DNA of 64,000 nucleotides from Metabacillus indicus LMG 22858 (GTDB lineage: Bacteria > Bacillota > Bacilli > Bacillales > Bacillaceae), in NCBI RefSeq assembly GCF_000708755.2, contig NZ_JGVU02000002.1, positions 1,550,001-1,614,000 on the forward strand. Direction: 5' to 3'. Below the pieces are notes generated by a model. It did no database searches. It was not told the origin of the DNA and saw nothing but the letters and a program-made list of their open reading frames with translations. The translations under genes were made by a program, and so were the position numbers. Every line of letters starts with the position of its first letter. Position 1 is the first letter of the stretch. Below, one piece after another: positions 27,646 to 35,572 of the stretch.

Positions 27646-29439
27646 TCAGGAGGTCTCGTGCATGACCTCTGATTCTTCATAAAAGACTGCGCAGTTTTTT
27701 CCGTTTTCTTTTGCTTTGTAAAGCGCCTGATCTGCTCTTCTTATCATTCTTTTCAGAGATTCAGGCTCCTCTGCCGTCCAGTGGGCAACGCCGCACGAAA
27801 TCGTAACAGATGGAAAAGTCTCATTCTGTACAGAATCAACTATGCGGTTCGCAAGTTCGATACCATAACGCGGGTCAGCCTGCGGCAAGTAAACGGCAAG
27901 CTCCTCACCGCCCCATCTGGCTCCAACGTCACTTTCTGTGATGCTGTTCATAATGATGCCTGCCACCTGAATCAAAATGTCATCCCCTGTCTGATGCCCG
28001 TGCGTATCATTAACGGTTTTAAAATCATCAATATCCATCAAGATAAATACTCCCTGGCTGTCCGTTTTAAGAGAGTGCTGCACCGAATCATCCAGATAAT
28101 TGCGGGAATACAGTTTTGTAAGATGGTCTGTAATGACCAGCAGTTCAAGTTCTTCTCTCAGCATGGAATTCATTAAAGCAAGCGTTGAATGGTGAATAAG
28201 GGACTGCATCAATTTAAACATTTCAAACGTGAAAGCATACGGATTCCTATGCAGAATAACAGCGAAACCCTTCAATTCATCCCTTTGAACCATCGGAATG
28301 GCAATCAAGGAAGAAAAAGCGGCATCTTTCACCTTTAAGTCACCGATGAATACTCCTTCAAGCTCCTGCCTTACTCTGCGCTCTGCAATTTCCAGATAAA
28401 AAGAAGCTTCTGCCGTATGAAAAAACGACGTACTGCCTGGAAGCATCCTCGTCCCTTCGCTGCTTGTATAGAAAAAGCCCGTCTCATCAGCAGAAAAAGA
28501 ACGGATCATCCGGTCAGACATAAAGGTCATCGTATCAATGAGCCTTAAATTTTTGTTGAGTTTATGCGATGTCTCATTGATGAGCTGCAAATCGGAAACA
28601 AGTTTTTTCGACTGTTCGTAAAGCTTGGCATTTTCAAGAGCATGACCGGCAGCTTCAGCAAGTGAAGCGGTCATCACCGTTTCATCCTCGTCAATTTCAG
28701 ACCGGTTCTGCTGAGTAACCTCGACTACACCGTAAATGCCCTGGTTCCCTTTAAGCGGCGCATACAAAATAACCTGGTTTGAAGACTCAGAGGCATCCCA
28801 TTTAATCTCTCCCGTTAAATAGGCTTCCATCGCGCTCTCGCTGCCTGTCCCTTCGTAATCAAACTCTTTCACGGGCAGCTGATGGCTGCTGTCACTGTCG
28901 TGTGATAAAAATAAATAAAACAGATAGTCAGGAAACATTTTCTGAAGAGATAAAATCAATTGATTTAACACTTCATCCTTATTCATAGTCGCATGAAGCC
29001 TTTTAGTAAGCGCATAGAGCTCCTGATAGTTTTTTTCCATATCCGTTTTCTTCTGAAGGCGCTGAAAGTGTGCAAGAAAAAGACTGCACTCTTTAGTTAG
29101 AAGTCTATAAAAATCTTCATCAAAGACATGTTCCTTCTCCGTTACGGAAAGCAGAAATCCCTCAGAAAGCATGAGGTCGACCCTTGACTCTGTCCGCTCG
29201 ATCAACGAGCGCTTCTGTCTGAAGGGCACCGTGTGGTAGGAATGCGAACTTGCAGCAATCAACAGGTACTGATCCTCTTTGCGCTTAAAAAAAGAAACAT
29301 ACTCTGCACTTAAATATGATTGGAGGCAGCTGACAGCATATTCCGCTGCATGTCTGCTGTACGGACGTGCCTGACTGCTGATATAATCAAAAAAAGAACT
29401 TTTAATGGATAGTAGTATGTATTCAGAATGACTTGTCAC
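27646..29439 (-). CDS. dgcP: Diguanylate cyclase with N-terminal GAF-like domains (YtrP/DgcP)
   Basis: The C-terminal 165 residues are a GGDEF domain with the active-site loop ARWGGEELAVYLP (a GGEEL variant) and upstream DIDDFKTVNDTHGHQTGD, so c-di-GMP synthesis is likely. The rest holds two GAF-like regions (AEAAGHALENAKLYEQS closes one) and is cytosolic. The position beside rpsD matches B. subtilis ytrP, renamed dgcP, one of its active cyclases. The start is placed at GTG 29439, six bases after GGGGG; the open frame extends 21 codons further but only to a TTG without a site. Confidence 0.88.
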   Translation of the reverse strand: MTSHSEYILLSIKSSFFDYISSQARPYSRHAAEYAVSCLQSYLSAEYVSFFKRKEDQYLLIAASSHSYHTVPFRQKRSLIERTESRVDLMLSEGFLLSVTEKEHVFDEDFYRLLTKECSLFLAHFQRLQKKTDMEKNYQELYALTKRLHATMNKDEVLNQLILSLQKMFPDYLFYLFLSHDSDSSHQLPVKEFDYEGTGSESAMEAYLTGEIKWDASESSNQVILYAPLKGNQGIYGVVEVTQQNRSEIDEDETVMTASLAEAAGHALENAKLYEQSKKLVSDLQLINETSHKLNKNLRLIDTMTFMSDRMIRSFSADETGFFYTSSEGTRMLPGSTSFFHTAEASFYLEIAERRVRQELEGVFIGDLKVKDAAFSSLIAIPMVQRDELKGFAVILHRNPYAFTFEMFKLMQSLIHHSTLALMNSMLREELELLVITDHLTKLYSRNYLDDSVQHSLKTDSQGVFILMDIDDFKTVNDTHGHQTGDDILIQVAGIIMNSITESDVGARWGGEELAVYLPQADPRYGIELANRIVDSVQNETFPSVTISCGVAHWTAEEPESLKRMIRRADQALYKAKENGKNCAVFYEESEVMHETS

Positions 29440-29560
29440 AAAAATCCCCCGTATGTCCGAATCAGCTTTCGTTCCTTCATTGTAACATATATTTTTTTCC
29501 AATTTATTAACCGAATGTGTTTTTTCCTCTATTTGTATTATCGTCTTTCCTGATAGATTG

Positions 29561-29589
29561 TTGACTTTCCAATATCAAAATTATATAAT
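29561..29589 (+). promoter_or_regulatory. rpsD promoter
   Basis: TTGACT (29561-29566) and TATAAT (29584-29589) are 17 bp apart, a strong sigma-A promoter about 190 bp upstream of rpsD, leaving a long leader. Confidence 0.8.
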
Positions 29590-29595
29590 GGTCGT

Positions 29596-29783
29596 TGTGT
29601 AAAATAAATATTCGCAGCCTATTGATACCACTGCTGTGATTTCATTTTGTTCCTCTGTGACGAGGTGTATCGTGTAACTCTCTGCTGCTGGAGCGAGGAT
29701 ATATGAAAACAAAATGTGCACTCAGTCAGGGTCAGTCTGTTTTTATTTTATGCCAAATAAAAACATGTAAGGAGGAGACATCT
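29596..29783 (+). promoter_or_regulatory. rpsD mRNA leader, likely S4 autoregulatory site
   Basis: About 185 bases of untranslated leader lie between the promoter and rpsD. B. subtilis S4 represses rpsD by binding its structured leader, and the same long-leader arrangement is seen here, with several GC-rich segments such as TGTGACGAGGTGTATCG and CTGCTGCTGGAGCGAGG that could form stems. The specific pseudoknot was not verified. Confidence 0.5.
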
Positions 29784-30386
29784 ATGTCTCGTTATACAGG
29801 TCCAAGTTGGAAACTTTCCCGCCGTCTGGGAATTTCATTAAGCGGAACAGGTAAAGAATTAGAAAAGCGTCCATTCGCACCAGGTCAGCACGGCCCGACT
29901 CAGCGTAAAAAACTTTCTGAGTACGGCTTACAGCTTCAAGAAAAACAAAAGCTTCGCCACATGTTCGGTGTGAACGAGCGTCAATTCCGCAACACATTTG
30001 ACAAAGCTGCTAAAATGACTGGTAAACACGGTGAAAACTTCATGATTCTTCTTGAATCACGTCTTGACAACGTTGTTTATCGTTTAGGCCTAGCTCGCAC
30101 TCGCCGCCAGGCACGCCAAGTTGTTAACCATGGCCACATCATGGTTGATGGAAGCCGCGTAGACATTCCATCATTCCAAGTGAAGCCAGGTCAAACAATC
30201 ACACTTCGCGAAAAATCTCGCAACCTTGACATCGTTAAAGAATCAATCGAAGTAAACAACTTCGTTCCTGATTTCCTAACTTTCGATGCTGACAAATTAG
30301 AAGGTACTTTCACTCGTCTTCCAGAGCGTTCTGAAATGCCTGCTGAAATTAACGAAGCTCTTATCGTTGAGTTCTACTCTCGTTAA
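29784..30386 (+). CDS. rpsD: Ribosomal protein S4
   Basis: S4 is a primary 16S rRNA-binding protein of the small subunit. The 200-aa protein begins [16 protein letters not shown] and has the S4 RNA-binding domain at [21 protein letters not shown] 29784 lies nine bases after GGAGGAG; the frame extends upstream only through the leader. The Ala/Arg/Lys-rich composition and codon use fit a highly expressed gene. The prophage begins immediately after its terminator. Confidence 0.98.
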   Translation: MSRYTGPSWKLSRRLGISLSGTGKELEKRPFAPGQHGPTQRKKLSEYGLQLQEKQKLRHMFGVNERQFRNTFDKAAKMTGKHGENFMILLESRLDNVVYRLGLARTRRQARQVVNHGHIMVDGSRVDIPSFQVKPGQTITLREKSRNLDIVKESIEVNNFVPDFLTFDADKLEGTFTRLPERSEMPAEINEALIVEFYSR

Positions 30387-30413
30387 GTAAAGTGGTTCTT
30401 AAATAGCCTTTAT

Positions 30414-30458
30414 AAAACCCTAGAAACGTTGATAAAACGGCTTTTCTAGGGTTTTTTT
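30414..30458 (+). terminator. rpsD terminator, left boundary of foreign DNA
   Basis: AAACCCTAGAAA pairs with TTCTAGGGTTT around a 16-base loop and ends in a seven-T tract. Everything to the right lacks the B. subtilis-like gene order, so this is the last clearly host element. Confidence 0.8.
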
Positions 30459-30649
30459 ATTTGTTTTGGTTCTTAGAATAACACATTATAACGTATTGAT
30501 TTGGGGGAGATTGGGGGAGGTTTTGGGGTAATAAAACAAGTGGACAGATCACCTCTCACCTCTTACACCAAATTAATAAAAATTGATTATCAGATTTTCG
30601 CCCTCAATTCTGGTTAATGCTCAGCAAAATGGACCTTTAATACACAAAG
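30459..30649. other. Gene-free left edge of the prophage (candidate attL region)
   Basis: No coding frame is supported. The stretch holds a G-rich near-repeat, TTGGGGGAGATTGGGGGAGG followed by TTTTGGGG (about 30499-30528). The attachment core should lie between the rpsD terminator and the first cargo gene, but it cannot be defined because the other end of the prophage is outside the window. Confidence 0.35.
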
Positions 30650-30680
30650 AAAATGGCAACCTAATATAGGTTGCCATTTT
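30650..30680. terminator. Terminator hairpin at the end of the cargo array
   Basis: AAAATGGCAACCT pairs perfectly with AGGTTGCCATTTT around a five-base loop. It follows the DUF2716-like gene on the minus strand and abuts half of a cassette repeat. Confidence 0.8.
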
Positions 30681-30688
30681 CCGTTAAA

Positions 30689-30710
30689 GCCCCCGATTGC
30701 TGAATAAAAG
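30689..30710. repeat. Cassette repeat, half copy 1
   Basis: GCCCCCGATTGCTGAATAAAAG is the right half of the palindromic repeat that separates the cargo genes. The left half is replaced by the terminator hairpin. Confidence 0.75.
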
Positions 30711-30722
30711 TATACACACCGG

Positions 30723-31217
30723 CTACCCTTTTCTTAATACTTTCCAAAACAAAGATGGACTAACATTTTTAAATGCTTGTAGCAGGTCTGGGCCAAAGAT
30801 AGTTATAGATTTTTCCCAGGGATGACCTAGAATTCCCCAATCTAAATTTTCTTGCAGAAAGAAGTAGTAATCCCCATCAGGAAATACAGGCACTAACCAC
30901 TCATTACATTCAGTCTTCGGAAAATCTAAATGTGGATTTACCCAATAACTAGCGTGGTTCCAATCAAATCCATAAATGAATTCATCTTTTTTTGTTACTT
31001 CTTTGAGATTATGAAGTGTTTTATTTTTAAGATCACTATTCAAAGATTCAAATTGGCTCATATCTACAAGACAATGCGATATATCATAGCTGATGAATGG
31101 GCTCGGAACCACAAAAGAAGGAAACTCAACCGTACTGGGTTTGAATTTAAGTTTTTTGTATATCTTTTTATATAATTCTTTGTCTTCCTTACTTGATAAC
31201 TCGATCCAGTTACTCAT
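30723..31217 (-). CDS. DUF2716-like protein
   Basis: A 164-aa soluble protein of the kind annotated DUF2716 in Bacillus. The C-terminal half is aromatic-rich (WNHASYWVNPHLDF, VPVFPDGDYYFFLQENLDWGILGHPW), which is typical of that family. Function is unknown. AAGGAG lies seven bases before ATG 31217. It is the last gene of a same-strand cargo array and is bounded by repeat copies on both sides. Base composition is AT-rich compared with host genes. Confidence 0.65.
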   Translation of the reverse strand: MSNWIELSSKEDKELYKKIYKKLKFKPSTVEFPSFVVPSPFISYDISHCLVDMSQFESLNSDLKNKTLHNLKEVTKKDEFIYGFDWNHASYWVNPHLDFPKTECNEWLVPVFPDGDYYFFLQENLDWGILGHPWEKSITIFGPDLLQAFKNVSPSLFWKVLRKG

Positions 31218-31276
31218 ATTAGTTCTCCTTGCTCTGTATTTCCTCTAAGTTCCAACTTAAAAATAGAAAGCAATTT

Positions 31277-31304
31277 TCTGCAATCGCCCCCGATTGCTGA
31301 AGAG
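31277..31304. repeat. Cassette repeat, full copy 2
   Basis: GCAATCG-CCCC-CGATTGC is a perfect seven-base-pair hairpin lying between the DUF2716-like and HIT genes. Its right side continues TGAAGAG like the other copies. Confidence 0.8.
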
Positions 31305-31420
31305 CGTTAATAGTAAATCATCACCTAAAATCAAAATGGGGACTTCGATTAAAGCTCTTTTTAGCTTAATAAGTTTTTTTAATCTTTTAAGATAACTACG
31401 TCATTAGTTAAATGATTAAC

Positions 31421-31906
31421 TTATTTATTTAATTCTTTTGTCAAAATGTCAATCGCACCCATTACTTCTTGAATATTTTGTTTGCTATTCATTTCATTTC
31501 GAGCGTGAAGTAGAACAGGTCTAACAGACTCAACAGAGCGACCGAGTTCATACATCCATTCATATCTTGGAACCATCCAAGTATGAAAATGATGAGTTGT
31601 ATCTTCATTGTAAAAATAATAAACGTATTCAATTCCTAATACATCTCTTTGAGCCTTCCTTATTTTTGACAAAACCTTAATATAATCTATCTTTTCTTCT
31701 TCTGTTAATTCATCAAAACATTTGATATGGCGTTTAGAAGCTAATATTATTAGTCCCCTTATTGGATAAGCAACATCTTGATGAGCGTGAAAATACTCCG
31801 TTTCAAGTACCACACCGCCATCAGGTTCAATCATTCCACTTGTTAATGCACAACTTAAACACTCTACTTCTACTGTATTTCCGTTTGATAAAGTTATCTT
31901 TCTCAC
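31421..31906 (-). CDS. HIT-family nucleotide hydrolase/transferase
   Basis: A 161-aa HIT-type protein. The histidine motif appears as THHFHTWMVPRY near residue 95, close to the family HxHxHxx pattern with aromatic substitutions. The N-terminal CLSC and the strand IEYVYYFYNED also fit. HIT proteins hydrolyse nucleoside phosphoramidates or dinucleoside polyphosphates. The start is placed at GTG 31906 with GGGGGG seven bases upstream; the open frame runs upstream to a TTG that lies inside a repeat copy. Confidence 0.7.
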   Translation of the reverse strand: MRKITLSNGNTVEVECLSCALTSGMIEPDGGVVLETEYFHAHQDVAYPIRGLIILASKRHIKCFDELTEEEKIDYIKVLSKIRKAQRDVLGIEYVYYFYNEDTTHHFHTWMVPRYEWMYELGRSVESVRPVLLHARNEMNSKQNIQEVMGAIDILTKELNK

Positions 31907-31947
31907 TGACTTGCCCCCCATATGTCTATGTTCCAAATGGAAACTCA

Positions 31948-31970
31948 TATTCCACAATCCTGCCCAATTC
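31948..31970. repeat. Cassette repeat, variant half copy 3a
   Basis: TATTCCACAATCCTGCCC matches the copy at 34061 and corresponds to the left arm (TTATTCCACAATC) of the palindromic consensus. It lies directly upstream of the HIT gene. Confidence 0.7.
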
Positions 31971-31996
31971 TTAGCTAAAGGGGTGGATTACTATAT

Positions 31997-32026
31997 GCAG
32001 CAATCGCCCCGATTGTTTAATAAGAG
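31997..32026. repeat. Cassette repeat, full copy 3b
   Basis: CAATCG-CCC-CGATTG forms the hairpin core (it reads CAATCGCCCCGATTG), followed by TTTAATAAGAG. It lies between the HIT and Nudix genes, 26 bases from copy 3a. Confidence 0.8.
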
Positions 32027-32045
32027 TTGTCTCTATTAATTTCTG

Positions 32046-32531
32046 TTAGTTAAAAACCTCACTGCACTCGTATCTTGTCAGTCTCTTTTTATGTAACACA
32101 CATTTATGATCCAAACACAATGGATTATTTAGTATGTGGGGTAAGAAGTGTGGAATCATCTCACCCACCCCAAAATTATGATCATCCAATAACCAGGATA
32201 TCTTTTTCCAATCTAAGATGCCTTCAGCTACTCTCCTAGGTGTTTGAAAGACAAAAGTATTAGGGATTTCAACAAGAAATACATACATTCCTCCAATATA
32301 TTTATCATCTACTTCCCAAGAAACAGTACCTTTGTAGTTGATAGAAGTTGAAGAAATATCAATACTTGTTTCTTCCTTGACTTCTCTTATAACACATTCC
32401 AAAGGAGTTTCATTCTCTTCCATCTTTCCACCTACACCATTCCAAAGGCCCTGGGTGGGTGCAAAGTCTCTATTTAGCATTAGGATCTTATCATCGTTTC
32501 TAATAAAACATATCGTTTGTTTGTACACCAT
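32046..32531 (-). CDS. Nudix hydrolase
   Basis: A 161-aa Nudix protein. The Nudix box GX5EX7REUXEE is present as GKMEENETPLECVIREVKEE near residue 37, with Ser instead of Gly in the final position (TSI). The sequence GLWNGVGGK before it is typical of MutT-like pyrophosphatases acting on oxidised or other nucleotides; the substrate is unknown. ATG 32531 (MVYKQTICF) has GGAGG five bases upstream; the 16-codon upstream extension has no such site. It is a stand-alone cargo gene bounded by repeats. Confidence 0.82.
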   Translation of the reverse strand: MVYKQTICFIRNDDKILMLNRDFAPTQGLWNGVGGKMEENETPLECVIREVKEETSIDISSTSINYKGTVSWEVDDKYIGGMYVFLVEIPNTFVFQTPRRVAEGILDWKKISWLLDDHNFGVGEMIPHFLPHILNNPLCLDHKCVLHKKRLTRYECSEVFN

Positions 32532-32630
32532 AGATACCTCCTTCGCATAAAGCTTGTTCCATTTATCTAGAAGAATCACTTAATACCAATTATTTCAAAT
32601 TAAGTCGAGATTAACAATATATATTCCCAT

Positions 32631-32659
32631 AAAAAGAAGACTTATCTTTTCCAGATAAG
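32631..32659 (-). terminator. Terminator after the Nudix-distal cargo gene
   Basis: Minus-strand CTTATCT and AGATAAG pair around GGAAA and lead into TCTTCTTTTT. It abuts half repeat copy 4, the same arrangement as at 30650-30710. Confidence 0.65.
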
Positions 32660-32680
32660 CCCCCGATTGCTTAATAAAAT
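32659..32680. repeat. Cassette repeat, half copy 4
   Basis: GCCCCCGATTGCTTAATAAAAT is nearly identical to half copy 1. It lies between the Nudix gene and the 122-aa gene. Confidence 0.75.
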
Positions 32681-32685
32681 TCTAT

Positions 32686-33054
32686 TTAAAAATGTTCTTT
32701 GAAGATCAGTTTGAAATATGGCTTAAAGTCAATTTCTATCATTTGTTGGGAATCCTCATTTAGAACTGTTAACAAGACACTTGAGTGTTCTTTTTGGTCT
32801 GCTGTAATTTCAAACTTAGATACACGTTTGAGTTCCAATAACGATAAGAATCTTCTTGATTCTCGGTAAGTCACCTGAATTTTTACTTCTCCATACGATG
32901 GAGAAATAGTAACAATAAAGTCTTCTTCACCGTTCGAAAACTGGTATTTCGCTGTATTGTAATAAAATTGCATATCATTTGAGTTATTATCAAATAACGT
33001 AGGTTCACATTCAAATAAAGAAAGTAACTCGCTTTCATCTGGAAATATAGCCAT
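32686..33054 (-). CDS. Hypothetical protein (122 aa) in the cargo array
   Basis: A soluble 122-aa protein with alternating strands (FIVTISPSYGEVKIQVTY, VLLTVLNEDSQQMIEIDF), possibly a small beta-rich domain. ATG 33054 (MAIFPDESELL) follows AAAGGTG by about nine bases; a GTG four codons upstream overlaps that site. No family is recognised. It is bounded by repeat copies 4 and 5. Confidence 0.6.
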   Translation of the reverse strand: MAIFPDESELLSLFECEPTLFDNNSNDMQFYYNTAKYQFSNGEEDFIVTISPSYGEVKIQVTYRESRRFLSLLELKRVSKFEITADQKEHSSVLLTVLNEDSQQMIEIDFKPYFKLIFKEHF

Positions 33055-33127
33055 TTTCTTAAGCACCTTTCAAATTTCTTATTCATCAACCCTACCCAAG
33101 TCTTCAATATAAAAATGATCACACTTT

Positions 33128-33150
33128 GCTGCAATCGCACCCGAAAGATC
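33128..33150. repeat. Cassette repeat, half copy 5
   Basis: GCTGCAATCGCACCCG is the left half of the repeat; the right half has decayed to AAAGATC. It lies between the 122-aa and 111-aa genes. Confidence 0.65.
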
Positions 33151-33189
33151 AATAGAAGTAACAAGAAGATGTTCGTTTATTGTGGAAAG

Positions 33190-33525
33190 TTAACTTGATA
33201 AAAGAGTTTTCACCTTTTCATTATTAAAGTTTTCTTCTAGCAACTTGTAAATTTCGTCCTCAATTTCTTCTCTACGTTCAGCTTCATTTTCATCTTCAGT
33301 TAAAATATATTCATCATCAATTCGTGCTCTGGCTTGTGCGACTTTTATAATTTTTTCAGAGAATTCTTTCACCTGCATTTTCTGTTTTTCATCGTTACTA
33401 TCAATTCTTTCAAGAACAGCTGTATTCACATCATCCAGTAAAGTTATGCCTTTAAAAAGAAGATACATTGCGACAAAAAGTTTTCGCTCTTCTAATTCGT
33501 TAAATTTAATTGCCAGATTACTCAC
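33190..33525 (-). CDS. Hypothetical helical protein (111 aa) in the cargo array
   Basis: A soluble, highly charged, helical 111-aa protein (Glu/Lys-rich C-terminal half). The start is unclear: GTG 33525 overlaps its own GAGGTG stretch, and no other ATG or GTG is close, so initiation may occur slightly downstream at a non-ATG codon. It is followed at short distance by the 155-aa gene upstream of it on the same strand, with no repeat between, so the two may form one unit. Confidence 0.5.
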   Translation of the reverse strand: MSNLAIKFNELEERKLFVAMYLLFKGITLLDDVNTAVLERIDSNDEKQKMQVKEFSEKIIKVAQARARIDDEYILTEDENEAERREEIEDEIYKLLEENFNNEKVKTLLSS

Positions 33526-33564
33526 CTCATAGTTTTTTTGTGAAAAATGGGGTTTATATAAGGA

Positions 33565-34032
33565 CTATTTAAAAGTAATACCTTTATCTTTATACTGCAC
33601 TATGTAGTTGCCGTCAGAGCTCCGTTTATAATACCCTAGATTAAATTCTTCCTTGTTAATTAAGCCTTTTAAATAAACAGGAATAGGAGGGTCTAATATT
33701 AAGTCTGCGATTTCCAGTGGAAAGTTATCTTCATTGGGATTTGGAGTGTGAATATAGACTGCATCTAAAGAAGCGTCGTTTTGATTAAACTCAATCCAAG
33801 ATTGGTATGGTTTTTCAAAAGTGTCCATTTCTTTTACTAAATCCTTATATAAAGCTAAATGTGCATTTGCGTGCTGTTTTCTGTACTTTGGTCTATTTCC
33901 TATTCCAATAAAATCAAGGTGAGTATGCCACAAGTCAAACCACCCATCGTTACTAAAATCTAAGTTGTATTGATCTCCGGACGATCTAATGTCTAATTCG
34001 CGAAAATAACGTTTTTTTCCTCGAAACTTCAC
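33565..34032 (-). CDS. Hypothetical protein (155 aa) in the cargo array
   Basis: A soluble 155-aa protein with an aromatic central region (DGWFDLWHTHLDFIG) and a His/Asn-rich stretch (KYRKQHANAHLALYKDL). The start is placed at GTG 34032, eight bases after GGAG; the open frame extends to a TTG that lies inside the repeat at 34061, exactly as for the HIT gene. No family is recognised. It is the first gene of the array as transcribed. Confidence 0.55.
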   Translation of the reverse strand: MKFRGKKRYFRELDIRSSGDQYNLDFSNDGWFDLWHTHLDFIGIGNRPKYRKQHANAHLALYKDLVKEMDTFEKPYQSWIEFNQNDASLDAVYIHTPNPNEDNFPLEIADLILDPPIPVYLKGLINKEEFNLGYYKRSSDGNYIVQYKDKGITFK

Positions 34033-34060
34033 AATTCTCACTCCAATTTTAACTGAACCC

Positions 34061-34092
34061 TTATTCCACAATCCTGCCCTTTAATGGAATAA
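34061..34092. repeat. Cassette repeat, variant copy 6
   Basis: TTATTCCA (34061-34068) pairs with TGGAATAA (34085-34092) around ACAATCCTGCCCTTTA. The left side is the same as in copy 3a. It marks the right limit of the cargo array, next to the lysis genes. Confidence 0.75.
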
Positions 34093-34216
34093 CCATTATT
34101 TGTAATGATACCATGTAATTCCCTTACAATCATTGAAAAATCATCAAATTATTTTGCTCGCCCATTTAATATTACAGAAGAACGAAGCCTCTCTAATATG
34201 TAGAAAGGCCTCCAAA

Positions 34217-34993
34217 TTATTTTACAATCTCGTAGTGCCATCCTAAGTTTTTTAACCATTTTTCATATTCAGATCTCATTGAAGGACTAAGACCACCTGA
34301 TAACATTCTTGGATTACCTGGCTGCTCAAACTGGAGACGTCCCCACCAGTTTTTTTCAATGAAGTATTCAGATACAATTTTGCACGATTCTGCACTTAAC
34401 CCTCCCGTAAGGATTTGCACTGATTTGTTTTCTGTTTTTGCGGCATCCGGCTTTATATGCCAATTATCATAATAGTTCTTAACGTCTTTAATAAACTGTG
34501 CCCAAGTAACCCCATTAGGTTTCAGCCAGCTTTCAGGATCTGACCGGCGACGAGGATCAAGCTTGCTGTGGGGAACAATCTTTTTCAGTGGATCCAAACC
34601 GTATGTGCGGCAAAGGTATGCATGATACCAAACATAACGGTCATAGGCTTCTTTGAAGTTTCCAGTACGGCATAACTCAACACCGGCAGCTGTATCATTG
34701 GCATCTTCACCAAATAACTCATTGTCTTCAGGGTTTCCGAAAAGGTTATGCCAGGCTTTTTCATTCAGAGGGATGATTTCTAAAATCTTTTGGCTGTCAA
34801 TGAACGTGTGGGCAGAGGCGTTTGGCTGCTGATTGTTGAAGTAATTAAAATGATCATCTGCATCAGCTGAATTATTGGCCGTTTCGTGAGACACAATAAA
34901 TTCAGGTTTACCTTTGACAAGTTTCTGGCCAGAACGGGCCTTGCCTTTGTTAATATATTTGCGTTCAATAGTATACTTTTTTGAAATGGACAT
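34217..34993 (-). CDS. Endolysin: N-acetylmuramoyl-L-alanine amidase
   Basis: A 258-aa Amidase_2 enzyme that cuts the bond between MurNAc and L-Ala to lyse the host. Zinc-ligand regions are EFIVSHETANNSADADDH near residue 35, ASAHTFIDSQKILEIIP, and PHSKLDPRRRSDPESW near 140. The C-terminal 60 residues (VQILTGGLSAESCKIVSEYF...GWHYEIVK) form a SPOR-like wall-binding domain. ATG 34993 has GGAGGG seven bases upstream. It is the last gene of the lysis cassette xhlA-holin-amidase. Confidence 0.92.
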   Translation of the reverse strand: MSISKKYTIERKYINKGKARSGQKLVKGKPEFIVSHETANNSADADDHFNYFNNQQPNASAHTFIDSQKILEIIPLNEKAWHNLFGNPEDNELFGEDANDTAAGVELCRTGNFKEAYDRYVWYHAYLCRTYGLDPLKKIVPHSKLDPRRRSDPESWLKPNGVTWAQFIKDVKNYYDNWHIKPDAAKTENKSVQILTGGLSAESCKIVSEYFIEKNWWGRLQFEQPGNPRMLSGGLSPSMRSEYEKWLKNLGWHYEIVK

Positions 34994-35035
34994 GTGTATT
35001 CCCTCCAAATAAAACAGCCGCCATTATGGCAGCTG

Positions 35036-35278
35036 TTATTTTTTTAATAAGTTTTGAGCTTGAAGTGCTTTCTTCTGAATTTGACCTTGCTTGCTAATAA
35101 ACGTGTTTTTCCAGATGGCGTAGAGATTGATAACCAATGCGGCAAAGGCGGCAGCTGCGAATACAAACGCATTAATGCTTTCTTCTGTGAACCAGTCAAA
35201 TGTGATGCCAATTGTGCCAAAAAAGAAAAGAAGGGCCGTTAGAAACCCTCCAAGTAAAGTGAATGTATCTTTCATCAT
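35036..35278 (-). CDS. Phage holin
   Basis: An 80-aa protein with two membrane helices (residues 8-25 and 35-55) and a short basic C-terminal tail (KKALQAQNLLKK), the layout of SPP1/phi-LC3-type holins. It makes membrane lesions that release or activate the amidase. GAGGAGG lies eight bases before the ATG. It sits between xhlA-like and amidase genes. Confidence 0.88.
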   Translation of the reverse strand: MMKDTFTLLGGFLTALLFFFGTIGITFDWFTEESINAFVFAAAAFAALVINLYAIWKNTFISKQGQIQKKALQAQNLLKK

Positions 35279-35279
35279 G

Positions 35280-35537
35280 TTAAATTCCTCCTCTTATTGC
35301 TGTAAATACAATGGCGATTACGCCAGTTATGGATGCTACAATAATGGCATTTGTGATGGATCGTCTAAGCCATTTTGTATCTTCTTTAATTTCTTTCAAG
35401 GTGTCTTTGATGTCTTTAATGTCACGTTCATGGAAGGCTGTCACCTTTTTCAATTCGTCGATTTCCTCTTTGTGTTTGCCTTGTTGAGATTTTAAATCAT
35501 CAATTTCTTTCTGGATGGCTTGTTGCCAAAGATCCAC
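35280..35537 (-). CDS. xhlA: XhlA-type lysis protein
   Basis: An 85-aa haemolysin XhlA-family protein: an N-terminal coiled coil (WQQAIQKEIDDLKSQQG) then one C-terminal membrane helix (AIIVASITGVIAIVFTAI). In PBSX, XhlA works with the holin to cause lysis. The start is GTG 35537 with GGAGGGG six bases upstream; the longer open frame runs into a terminator hairpin. The TAA is next to the holin start. Confidence 0.88.
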   Translation of the reverse strand: MDLWQQAIQKEIDDLKSQQGKHKEEIDELKKVTAFHERDIKDIKDTLKEIKEDTKWLRRSITNAIIVASITGVIAIVFTAIRGGI

Positions 35538-35572
35538 GGTAATCCCCTCCAATTTGGGCGCCCCCCCTAAAA

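Noticed and set aside
30459-30649. tRNA or tmRNA fragment as attachment site
   Set aside because: No tRNA-like cloverleaf or CCA end was seen; the adjacent host gene is rpsD.
32883-33164. 93-residue minus-strand frame overlapping the 122-aa cargo gene
   Set aside because: It begins in the repeat and overlaps the better supported frame, with no ribosome site.
30689-34092. CRISPR-like interpretation of the repeats between cargo genes
   Set aside because: The intervals are whole genes of different size, not spacers, and the repeat is palindromic and partly halved.
30689-34092. Classical integron
   Set aside because: No IntI gene or attI promoter is visible; the only recombinase in the window is about 25 kb away and lacks the N-terminal domain. 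Kept only as an analogy.
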